13,755 bases of DNA from Cellvibrionales bacterium UBA1969 (GTDB taxonomy: Bacteria; Pseudomonadota; Gammaproteobacteria; Pseudomonadales; UBA7434). Positions 7,611-13,678 of the stretch are shown piece after piece. Position 1 is the first letter of the stretch; each line of letters begins with the position of its first letter. Location: NCBI GenBank assembly GCA_002339085.1, contig DDDX01000079.1:1-13755 (forward strand), read 5' to 3'. The translations under genes were made by a program, and so were the position numbers. The notes beneath the pieces are model-generated. The model ran no database searches, had not been told where the DNA came from, and was given only the letters and a program-made list of their open reading frames with translations.

Positions 7611-8312
7611 TTATGCGGCGCTTGAAGTGTTACCCGATGTTGCAGCAACCCAGATAACTACACCAAAGGCAATTTTGTTAACAAAATCTGCTAAGTTGTA
7701 GACAATATTTAGCATTTCTGCACTGCCACTGTCACCTACACCTAAAACATAACCAATTGGGTAAATCGCCCAACCGACAGTGACAATCAAACGCAAGGCG
7801 TTGAATGCTGTTTGGCTGGCTTCAGAGCCTGATGCCGCATTCACTTGACTGGCTTCACCAACGAAAATTTCATAGATGATGTATAACCAACCCGCCATAC
7901 CAATTGCAAATGCAGGCCAAACGCTCATAAGACCGACTTCACCAAAGTAGCCGAAGATCAACATAACCAAAGAAGCCACTAATAACTTCCAGAATAATGC
8001 TGCACGAACGACAGTAATAGCTGCCAAGATCAAGTAAAATTCTACAATTTGTAGAGGTACAGTTAACAGCCAATCAACATATCGATAAACGGTTGGGCTA
8101 TCGCCTGTTGAAACCCAAACACCACGCATATAAAAATAATGAATAGCCGCAATACCAGTTACTAAAGCTGCAACTGATAAAGATGTTTTCCATTTGCCTA
8201 CTGCGCGGTCTCTTTCCATAAAGAAAAAGAACGTAGCAGCTGTCATTGCAGCTGAAATTATCCAAAATGATACACCGACATAATCATCGGGTTTTAAAAG
8301 TAGCTCTTGCAT
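7611..8312 (-). CDS. Proteorhodopsin, predicted blue-absorbing proton pump
   Basis: This is a seven-helix retinal protein of 233 residues that exports protons in light. Key residues, with green proteorhodopsin (GPR) numbering obtained by adding 17: Asp80 (97, Schiff-base counterion and proton acceptor), Thr84 (101) and Glu91 (108, donor) give the DTE proton-pump motif. Arg77 (94), His58 (75) and Glu125 (142) are also kept. The Schiff-base lysine is Lys213, with Asp209 four residues before it. Gln88 replaces Leu105 in VPLQIVE, the change known to shift absorption from green to blue. Phe135 (152) fills the site that is glycine in carotenoid-antenna rhodopsins. The ATG at 8312 is preceded by a strong AAGGGGA (8318-8324). 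The upstream TTG at 8354 would add 14 polar residues and has no such site. No classical signal peptide is present; the chain starts close to helix A. It is the first gene of the operon. Confidence 0.97.
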   Translation of the reverse strand: MQELLLKPDDYVGVSFWIISAAMTAATFFFFMERDRAVGKWKTSLSVAALVTGIAAIHYFYMRGVWVSTGDSPTVYRYVDWLLTVPLQIVEFYLILAAITVVRAALFWKLLVASLVMLIFGYFGEVGLMSVWPAFAIGMAGWLYIIYEIFVGEASQVNAASGSEASQTAFNALRLIVTVGWAIYPIGYVLGVGDSGSAEMLNIVYNLADFVNKIAFGVVIWVAATSGNTSSAA

Positions 8313-8317
8313 GAAAA

Positions 8318-8324
8318 TCCCCTT
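8318..8324 (-). promoter_or_regulatory. Strong Shine-Dalgarno of proteorhodopsin
   Basis: AAGGGGA lies 5 nt before the ATG at 8312. It is the strongest ribosome-binding site in the operon; crtE has none visible and crtB uses TTG. This fits much higher rhodopsin synthesis than synthesis of the enzymes that make its chromophore, and it fixes the rhodopsin start. Confidence 0.75.
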
Positions 8325-8442
8325 GTCTGTTGTTTTATTAAAGATTTTTTTCAAACACTAAAATACACCAATTTGATTTGCACCATCTAATACGCTCCGA
8401 GGACCAAATTAGTTCAACCCTTTGTAACACAACTGAAATAAA

Positions 8443-8466
8443 TTTACAGTGTGAAAATTATGTAAA
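8443..8466. repeat. Inverted repeat TTTACA-N12-TGTAAA upstream of proteorhodopsin
   Basis: Two 6-bp arms, TTTACA (8443-8448) and TGTAAA (8461-8466), lie about 130-155 bp before the rhodopsin ATG. The position suits a regulator site upstream of the operon promoter. The arms are short and AT-rich, so chance is a real alternative. Confidence 0.3.
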
Positions 8467-8546
8467 TACTCTTTTTTAATCAGTTAAGAGACCCGACCCA
8501 TTAAAGCTGTTAGTAGCCACTTACCTTTTGGACGCCATTTACATAG

Positions 8547-8556
8547 AGATATATCT
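8547..8556. repeat. 10-bp palindrome AGATATATCT
   Basis: Perfect self-complementary decamer in the long intergenic region. It could be a protein-binding site but is of low sequence complexity. Confidence 0.25.
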
Positions 8557-8580
8557 TGGTTGAATTTTTTCCTATAAAAA

Positions 8581-8597
8581 AAGAAAAAATTTTTCTT
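8581..8597. repeat. A/T-tract palindrome
   Basis: AAGAAAAA and TTTTTCTT flank a single A. With the phased A and T tracts on both sides (8562-8597) this is likely intrinsically curved DNA. The centre is too tight to form a normal hairpin and no GC pairs are present, so it is not called a terminator. Confidence 0.35.
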
Positions 8598-8728
8598 ACA
8601 CAACGATACAATTAATACTCTAAAGATCCTATAAAAACAGTAATATTATTATCCCAACAGCTAATAAAAAAACAAGTACGTGATTATTTTAAACAAAGAC
8701 CCCTCAGCCTATACGATTGAGTTGCTCG

Positions 8729-8783
8729 TAAAGCGGTCAAAAATCAATACTTGAATCCGCGATTATGATGAATAACCGCTTTA
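8729..8783. repeat. 9-bp inverted repeat TAAAGCGGT...ACCGCTTTA
   Basis: Perfect 9-bp arms at 8729-8737 and 8775-8783 are separated by 37 nt. The loop contains a small nested AATC-CGC-GATT hairpin (8754-8764). It is the most GC-containing dyad in this AT-rich stretch and could be the core of a structured RNA or a pair of half-sites. No T-run follows it. Confidence 0.35.
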
Positions 8784-9031
8784 AGAGAGGAATACTTTAA
8801 TTCTGACACCATCCATTAACGCCCATCAAGACTAACAACCCCATGATTAAGAGAAGAAAAGTCACTATAAAAATCTCCCAAAAGTTCAGCGATAAGCCAT
8901 CTCGACTTGTCTGGTTAAATGTCTAATAATCAAAACTACAAACAATCCCATTCAGCAAAGTTTTTAAATGTTCACTTCTAACCCAAAATCTAGCTGTATA
9001 AATATTCAGACAAGCAAATATCTGTCATTAT

Positions 9032-9065
9032 GGTAATAGCAAATTAAGCACTATCGGTAATAGCA
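9032..9065. repeat. Direct repeat GGTAATAGCA, 24-bp period
   Basis: Two exact 10-bp copies (9032-9041 and 9056-9065) start 70-103 bp upstream of the ligase ATG. Tandem sites at near two helical turns are typical of an activator or repressor that binds one DNA face. The function is inferred. Confidence 0.35.
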
Positions 9066-9073
9066 TGACTAAA

Positions 9074-9084
9074 AGGACAGTCCT
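9074..9084. promoter_or_regulatory. Palindrome AGGAC-A-GTCCT before the ligase gene
   Basis: A perfect 5-bp inverted repeat around one base lies 50-60 bp before the ligase ATG and 9 bp after the GGTAATAGCA repeats. Compact GC-containing dyads at this position often serve as repressor operators. The regulator is not encoded in the window. Confidence 0.35.
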
Positions 9085-9134
9085 GATACCCTGCTTGCGA
9101 GACTATCACTCTTGATTATCTTTGAGGAACAAAA

Positions 9135-10763
9135 ATGCATCGCGTTGATATGACCGACACTCAAAATCGTACCTTCCCTGCGATTTTAAACCAGCAAGCA
9201 AATCACAATCCTAATGGTGAATTCTTAATCACCGACAGTCGGCGGTTAAACTTCGCTGAGGTTGAACTGCAAACCGATAAAATAGCAGCTGGCTTACTCA
9301 ACTTAGGTGTAGTAGCGGGTGATCGCGTAGCATTGATGCTCAGCAATGACATTGAAATTGTATTACTGGCCCTGGCGATTAATAAACTGGGCGCTGCATG
9401 GACGCCAATTAATGCCGAATACAAGGGCGACTGGTTGCTCGACAATGTCGTTCGCTGCCGATGCTCCGTGCTGGTGGTCGATGACGCATTGCAATCACGG
9501 ATTGTTGCGATTCAAGACCAACTAGGTGATGAAAAAATTGTCTTAGTCGGCGATTCTCAGTCGTCTGATCTCAATAACGCTATAAGCTATCAGAGCTTAT
9601 TAGCCTGCGACGAAATTCATGTTGACTTAAGCATCATCGATTACGGCGATACCTGTTCCATCTTATGGACCTCGGGCACAACAGGAAAGTCTAAAGGGGT
9701 CATGCAAAGCTATAACTGCTGGATACGTGCGATCATCTACGGTGCCAGCAAGCAATATGATTCAGTTAAGGGCGATGTGATCTACAATACCTTACCGATG
9801 TATCATTCTGCTGCTTGGATAACGGGTATTTACCGCGCATTAATCGAGGGAATTCCTTGCGTTATTGAGCAAAAGTTTTCCGTCACTACCTTTTGGGATC
9901 GAATCAACCAATTTAAAGCAACACAAAGCTTTGTATTAGGCGCGATGGGAGTGTTTTTATTGAATGCTCCCGAAAAAGATAGCGACGCTGATAACACCCT
10001 ACGCATTTCAGGCGTGGTGCCGCTCTCTCCTGAACAACGGGCTCATTTTGAAGAACGATTTCAAGTCAAAATCACCCGTGGTGGCCTGGGTCAGAGTGAA
10101 TGCCTGTTAGTCTGCAATCAATTTGGTACATTTAAAGAGGAGCGTAATGACATTCCTCTGCATGCTTTGGGTTATGCGGTTGAGGACAGCGAAGTCTGCC
10201 TGATGGACGATAATGGCGTGCCAGTCGACGGCGAACAAATTGGTGAAATTTGTATTAGGCCCTTACAACCTTATGTAGTACTAAACGGCTACTTCGATAA
10301 CCCAGAGGCAACGGAAGAGGCTTTCTATGGTGAATGGTATCGCACCGGTGACCTTGGCCGTAAAGACTCGACCAATGGGGCGTTATTTTTTGTGGATAGA
10401 AAGAAAGACGCGATTCGATTCGCTGGCAGAAATATTTCCACTATGGAAGTCGAAAGCGTGGCAATTCGTCACCCTGAGGTTAAAGAAATAGCCGCCTTTG
10501 GGATTGCCTCAGCTGAAGTTGAAAGCGAACATGAATTAAAACTGAACGTGGTTCGCACCGAGGGCTCACAGCTATCCCATGAAGCCTTGGCCGAATTTAT
10601 TAACGACAACGCACCACACTATTTCGTACCACGCTTCATGGAATTTGTTGATTCACTACCAATGACCCCAACCAGCAAAGTACAAAAGTTCAAATTGCGT
10701 GAGGCGGGCGTTAATGCCGCAACTTGGGATTTAAAAACCTCAAGCTATCAAGTCAAACGTTAG
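9135..10763 (+). CDS. AMP-forming acyl-CoA synthetase (ANL superfamily, CaiC-like)
   Basis: This 542-residue ligase activates a carboxylic acid with ATP to an acyl-adenylate and then to the CoA thioester. The phosphate-binding P-loop is TSGTTGKSKG (179-188). Further blocks are YNTLPMYHSAAW (A4 region), YRTGDLGR, the hinge region VDRKKDAIRFAGRNIS, and the catalytic lysine near the end in PMTPTSKVQK. The GRNIS (in place of GENI) block and LNGYFDNPEAT resemble crotonobetaine/carnitine-CoA ligases and medium-chain or steroid-acid ligases, so the substrate remains open. A GAGGA Shine-Dalgarno lies 6 nt before the ATG at 9135; an internal ATG five codons later is a weaker option. The gene is transcribed divergently from the rhodopsin operon and converges on the thiolase-like gene with overlapping stop codons. 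Context suggests it loads the substrate for the genes that follow on the other strand. Confidence 0.92.
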   Translation: MHRVDMTDTQNRTFPAILNQQANHNPNGEFLITDSRRLNFAEVELQTDKIAAGLLNLGVVAGDRVALMLSNDIEIVLLALAINKLGAAWTPINAEYKGDWLLDNVVRCRCSVLVVDDALQSRIVAIQDQLGDEKIVLVGDSQSSDLNNAISYQSLLACDEIHVDLSIIDYGDTCSILWTSGTTGKSKGVMQSYNCWIRAIIYGASKQYDSVKGDVIYNTLPMYHSAAWITGIYRALIEGIPCVIEQKFSVTTFWDRINQFKATQSFVLGAMGVFLLNAPEKDSDADNTLRISGVVPLSPEQRAHFEERFQVKITRGGLGQSECLLVCNQFGTFKEERNDIPLHALGYAVEDSEVCLMDDNGVPVDGEQIGEICIRPLQPYVVLNGYFDNPEATEEAFYGEWYRTGDLGRKDSTNGALFFVDRKKDAIRFAGRNISTMEVESVAIRHPEVKEIAAFGIASAEVESEHELKLNVVRTEGSQLSHEALAEFINDNAPHYFVPRFMEFVDSLPMTPTSKVQKFKLREAGVNAATWDLKTSSYQVKR

Positions 10764-11941
10764 TTTTCAGCGCCCAACAATAAGCCGCTGGTGGGCACAC
10801 CTGTACCAGCGGTCACTAATACGTGCTGCACATTATCGACTTGATTCACCGACTGACCCCGAATTTGTCGTACCCCTTCAGCCACACCATTCATGCCGTG
10901 AATATAAGCCTCGCCGAGTTGACCGCCATGCGTGTTAATCGGTAATGAGCCGGTTAAGAGATGTTCGCCACTGCGGAGGAAGTCTTTTGCTTCCCCACGC
11001 TGACAGAAACCGTATTCCTCTAGCTGGGTCATCACATAAGGTGTGAAATGATCATAAATTACAGCGGTCTGGATATCACGAGGACCAATCCCAGCTTGCC
11101 GATATAGTTGGTCTGCGACCAAACTGCACTCGGTTAAGCGAGTAATATCTTCACGATAATAAGACGTCATAGACTGCTGATCATCACAAGCGCCCTGGGC
11201 AGCACCGCGAATATAAGCCGGCTTATGGTTAAGTTCTTTCGCCCTTTCGTCAGAGACAACAACACAGGCCACTGCACCGTCCGATTCTTGGCAGCAATCT
11301 AATAGACGCAATGGTTCACAAATCCAGCGGCTATTCTGATGATCCTCTAAAGTGACTGGCTGCTGATAAAACCACGCATTTGGATTCTCTGCCGCCATGG
11401 CTCTACTTCCTACTGACACTCTCCCAAAGTCTTCAGTAGTGGCACCGTACTTATGCAAATAAGCTGAAGCCGACATCGCCACCCAAGAAGCTGGCGTAAT
11501 TAAACCGTGAGGGCTATGCCAGCCAAACGCGGCTGTTTCGTAAGTAGGGTCGGCGCCTCGGTCGGCAACACCAGTACCGAATCGATACTCCGAACGTTCA
11601 TTCATAGCTCGATAGACCACCACGCATTCACAAATTCCGGTCGCCACTGCCATGGCAGCTTGCAACAAAGGTCCGCAAGCTGCACCACCACCGTAGTCTA
11701 TTCGAGAAAACATTTTTAACGCTTTACCACCGATTAGGCGATGAACTTCCATTTCTGGATTATTGTCCATGGTGTAAGTACTGATACCATCAACCTCAGA
11801 AGGGTCAACACCTGCATCGGCACAAGCCGCTAGTACGGCTTCTACCGCCAAACGCATCTCGCTTCGACCGGATCGTTTTGAAAACTCTGTAGCGCCGATG
11901 CCTACAATCGCTGATTTACCACTAATAGTTATTTTGCTCAT
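10760..11941 (-). CDS. Thiolase-superfamily protein of SCP-x/Ltp2 (lipid-transfer) type
   Basis: With the ATG at 11941 the protein has 393 residues, typical of the lipid-transfer thiolases. Seen directly: IVGIGATEFSKRSGRS at the start, DYGGGAACGPLLQAAMAVATG (Cys89 within it), YRAMNERSEYRFG, NTHGGQLGEAYIHG (His338, Tyr346, His348). The usual CxSxG and GHPxGxTG active-site blocks of degradative thiolases are replaced. The GEAYIHG form resembles Ltp2, the retro-aldolase of steroid side-chain breakdown that needs a DUF35 partner, and a DUF35 gene lies immediately upstream. So it may cleave a beta-hydroxy-acyl-CoA aldolytically; conventional thiolysis is the alternative. The GTG at 11962 has an AGGG too close to it (2 nt), while the ATG has only a weak TAGG; the start is therefore uncertain by 7 codons. 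Its stop overlaps the convergent ligase stop. Confidence 0.83.
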   Translation of the reverse strand: MSKITISGKSAIVGIGATEFSKRSGRSEMRLAVEAVLAACADAGVDPSEVDGISTYTMDNNPEMEVHRLIGGKALKMFSRIDYGGGAACGPLLQAAMAVATGICECVVVYRAMNERSEYRFGTGVADRGADPTYETAAFGWHSPHGLITPASWVAMSASAYLHKYGATTEDFGRVSVGSRAMAAENPNAWFYQQPVTLEDHQNSRWICEPLRLLDCCQESDGAVACVVVSDERAKELNHKPAYIRGAAQGACDDQQSMTSYYREDITRLTECSLVADQLYRQAGIGPRDIQTAVIYDHFTPYVMTQLEEYGFCQRGEAKDFLRSGEHLLTGSLPINTHGGQLGEAYIHGMNGVAEGVRQIRGQSVNQVDNVQHVLVTAGTGVPTSGLLLGAEN

Positions 11942-11992
11942 TGGTCTTATACCTACTGACACTGCCCTGTAGTTGAATGATCAAGGTATCGA

Positions 11993-12400
11993 TTACGCTG
12001 AGGCGGGCTCAAACAATGCCAATGTCACCTCGTCATCACACTCAGTAATGGCCACTTTTACCGCCGCTCCAATAAAAACCTGATCGGGCGTACTATTAAT
12101 AAAATCAGCAATGAGGCGCGTGCCCTCTTCTAACTCAACTAACACAATAGGATGACCGGATTCAAACGGCGGAACGACCGGATGATGCATCCTTACAAAG
12201 CTATGAATCGTGCCACGACCTGTCGATTCGATCGCATCCAACTCAAATGACTGACAATGCTTACAGCAAGGCCCAGGCGGGTGCTGTAATTGATCGCAAG
12301 CTTGGCAGTGTTGAATAAGCAATTTACCTTGCTTGAGTCCATCCCAAAAAAATTGCGTATCTTTATTTACGCCTATTCGCGGTCTTAATGCATTGGACAT
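11993..12400 (-). CDS. DUF35 zinc-ribbon/OB-fold acyl-CoA-associated protein
   Basis: A 135-residue protein with the two-part DUF35 architecture. An N-terminal helix, FFWDGLKQGKLLIQHC, leads into a rubredoxin-like zinc ribbon with Cys32-x2-Cys35 and Cys46-x2-Cys49 (an extra Cys45 is adjacent). Residues from about 60 form an OB fold: GRGTIHSFVRMHHPV, then PIVLVELEEGTRLIADF. Such proteins are obligate partners of SCP-x type thiolases and aldolases, forming part of the CoA-binding site. In steroid degraders the same module is often fused to a MaoC domain; here it stands alone. It lies 51 bp before the thiolase-like gene and 37 bp after the dehydrogenase gene, on one probable transcript. Only a weak GAGA ribosome-binding site precedes the ATG. 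Cytoplasmic. Confidence 0.9.
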   Translation of the reverse strand: MSNALRPRIGVNKDTQFFWDGLKQGKLLIQHCQACDQLQHPPGPCCKHCQSFELDAIESTGRGTIHSFVRMHHPVVPPFESGHPIVLVELEEGTRLIADFINSTPDQVFIGAAVKVAITECDDEVTLALFEPASA

Positions 12401-12437
12401 CGTTTTCTCAATTCATAGTTCTTTTTTAGTTAAAAAC

Positions 12438-13616
12438 TTAAGCGCGTTTATACGCTTTCATATCTAATCCAAATCGCGCGACTAAATCACGCATAACCTC
12501 AGCCACACCGCCACCGAAGGTATTGATTTGACAACTTCGATACTCCATCTCAAGCTCACCCTGCAATACTGCGCCAGCACTGCCTGACTGCAACATGCCC
12601 TGCGAACCAATAATATCGATCAGCAAACGATAAACCTCTATGACTACCTCAGCACTGGCGGCCTTAATCGCTGAGGAAAAAGCGGGGTCTGGTTCGCCTT
12701 GATCATTTTGCCACGCGGCTTGCCAGTTCATCACTCGCATGGCTTCTAAAATATTTTGCGCTTCGGCCAGCGCTGTTTGCACCCACGCCACGTCGATAGG
12801 ACGACGGCCATTCGCCTGTGCCTGCCGCGACCATTGCAATACCGCTTGGTATAGCACGATTGCATTGATACTGCCTGCCGCTAAACCTACCCGCTCATGA
12901 TTAAGCTGCGAGGTGATTAGTTGCCAACCTTTATTGACTTCGCCCGCTACCATATTCGCTGGGCAACGCATATTGTCGTAATAGGTCACATTAGTACGAT
13001 GGCCACCGACTGTATGAATGGGGGAAAAGGAATAACCGGGCTGGTCAGTTGAAACCATTAAAATACTAATGCCCTTGTGACGCTGACTGATATTGGGATC
13101 GGTTCTCGCCGCCAAAAAGACATAGTCAGCTGCTTCAGCGCTCGTGGTATAAACCTTGTTACCATTGATCACATAATCGTCACCGTCGAGAACCGCGGAT
13201 GTGGTCAGCGAAGCTAAATCGGTGCCTGAATTTGGTTCGGTATAACCAATGGAAAAATGCAATTCACCAGCAGATATCTTGGGTAGAAAAAAAGCCTTAT
13301 GCGCCTCTGAGCCGTGCGCAATCAAAGCCGGCCCAACCGTATTTACGGTGACAAATGGAAACGGCGCACCCGAAATACGCGTTTCTTCAAAAAAAATCAG
13401 CGACTCTTGCGCCCCATAGCCTTTGCCACCATATTCTTCAGGCCAACCAACCGTCAGCCAGCCATCGTGACCAATCTGTTGAATAATCTCTTTATAGGCA
13501 TCACCCGCCTCTCTGTCTTGTATCGCTGCTTTTTTAGCGGGTGTCATCAACTTACTGAAATACGTCCTGATTTCTTTTCTTAGCGCGATTTGTTTATCTG
13601 TTTGTTCAAGGAACAT
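12438..13616 (-). CDS. Acyl-CoA dehydrogenase
   Basis: This 392-residue flavoenzyme introduces an alpha-beta double bond into an acyl-CoA and passes electrons to ETF. The family landmarks are present: GWPEEYGGKG (about 57-66), IGYTEPNSGTDL (123-134, FAD/substrate loop), KVYTTSAEAADYVFLAAR, and the C-terminal INTFGGGVAEVMRDLVA. The usual catalytic Glu of short-chain enzymes (YEGT) is Gly here, but Glu241 in LNHERVGLAAG occupies the alternative position used by isovaleryl-CoA, long-chain and several steroid-type dehydrogenases, so the enzyme should be active. Whether it is a homotetramer or one half of a heterotetramer (as in FadE28/FadE29) cannot be decided; no second subunit is in the window. 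There is no clear Shine-Dalgarno before the ATG. It begins 62 bp after the MaoC-like gene. Confidence 0.92.
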   Translation of the reverse strand: MFLEQTDKQIALRKEIRTYFSKLMTPAKKAAIQDREAGDAYKEIIQQIGHDGWLTVGWPEEYGGKGYGAQESLIFFEETRISGAPFPFVTVNTVGPALIAHGSEAHKAFFLPKISAGELHFSIGYTEPNSGTDLASLTTSAVLDGDDYVINGNKVYTTSAEAADYVFLAARTDPNISQRHKGISILMVSTDQPGYSFSPIHTVGGHRTNVTYYDNMRCPANMVAGEVNKGWQLITSQLNHERVGLAAGSINAIVLYQAVLQWSRQAQANGRRPIDVAWVQTALAEAQNILEAMRVMNWQAAWQNDQGEPDPAFSSAIKAASAEVVIEVYRLLIDIIGSQGMLQSGSAGAVLQGELEMEYRSCQINTFGGGVAEVMRDLVARFGLDMKAYKRA

Positions 13617-13678
13617 AATGGTTTAACTCATTTTATCTTTCATTAAAAACAACTGCAGCCACTTAATTAACATGCTCA

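Larger units (their letters stand above)
8313..9134. other. AT-rich non-coding region between divergent proteorhodopsin and ligase genes
   Basis: About 820 bp without a credible gene on either strand. The best short frame, 27 codons from 8843 on the plus strand, has no Shine-Dalgarno. The region must hold the promoters of both the rhodopsin operon and the ligase gene, but no textbook -35/-10 pair could be fixed for either. A weak minus-strand pair, TTGAAC and TATTAG (8420-8390), has an over-long 19-bp spacing. The stretch contains several inverted and direct repeats, listed separately, and three copies of CTATAAAAA (8572-8580, 8629-8637 and 8865-8873), the first two within an 11-bp repeat TCCTATAAAAA. 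It is long for a bacterial intergenic region and may carry a small RNA or a long 5' leader. Confidence 0.6.

Noticed and set aside
7611..8312. Possibility that the rhodopsin is a sodium pump, chloride pump or carotenoid-antenna xanthorhodopsin
   Set aside because: The motif is Asp-Thr-Glu, not NDQ or NTQ, and Phe135 occupies the site that is glycine in antenna-binding rhodopsins.
8581..8605. A/T palindrome read as a rho-independent terminator
   Set aside because: There are no GC pairs in the usable stem and the centre leaves no proper loop; more likely curved DNA.
8843..8926. 27-codon plus-strand frame in the long intergenic region
   Set aside because: No Shine-Dalgarno, basic low-information sequence and no recognisable motif.
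9203..9445. Minus-strand 80-codon frame inside the ligase gene
   Set aside because: Antisense shadow of conserved ligase N-terminal sequence.
11507..11719. Plus-strand 70-codon frame inside the thiolase-like gene
   Set aside because: Antisense shadow; the minus-strand frame has clear family motifs here.
13314..13583. Plus-strand 89-codon frame inside the acyl-CoA dehydrogenase gene
   Set aside because: Antisense to conserved dehydrogenase N-terminal sequence with no supporting signals.
12438..13616. Idea that the acyl-CoA dehydrogenase is inactive because FGGG replaces the YEGT catalytic Glu
   Set aside because: Glu241 in LNHERVGL provides the alternative catalytic base known in isovaleryl-CoA and long-chain enzymes.
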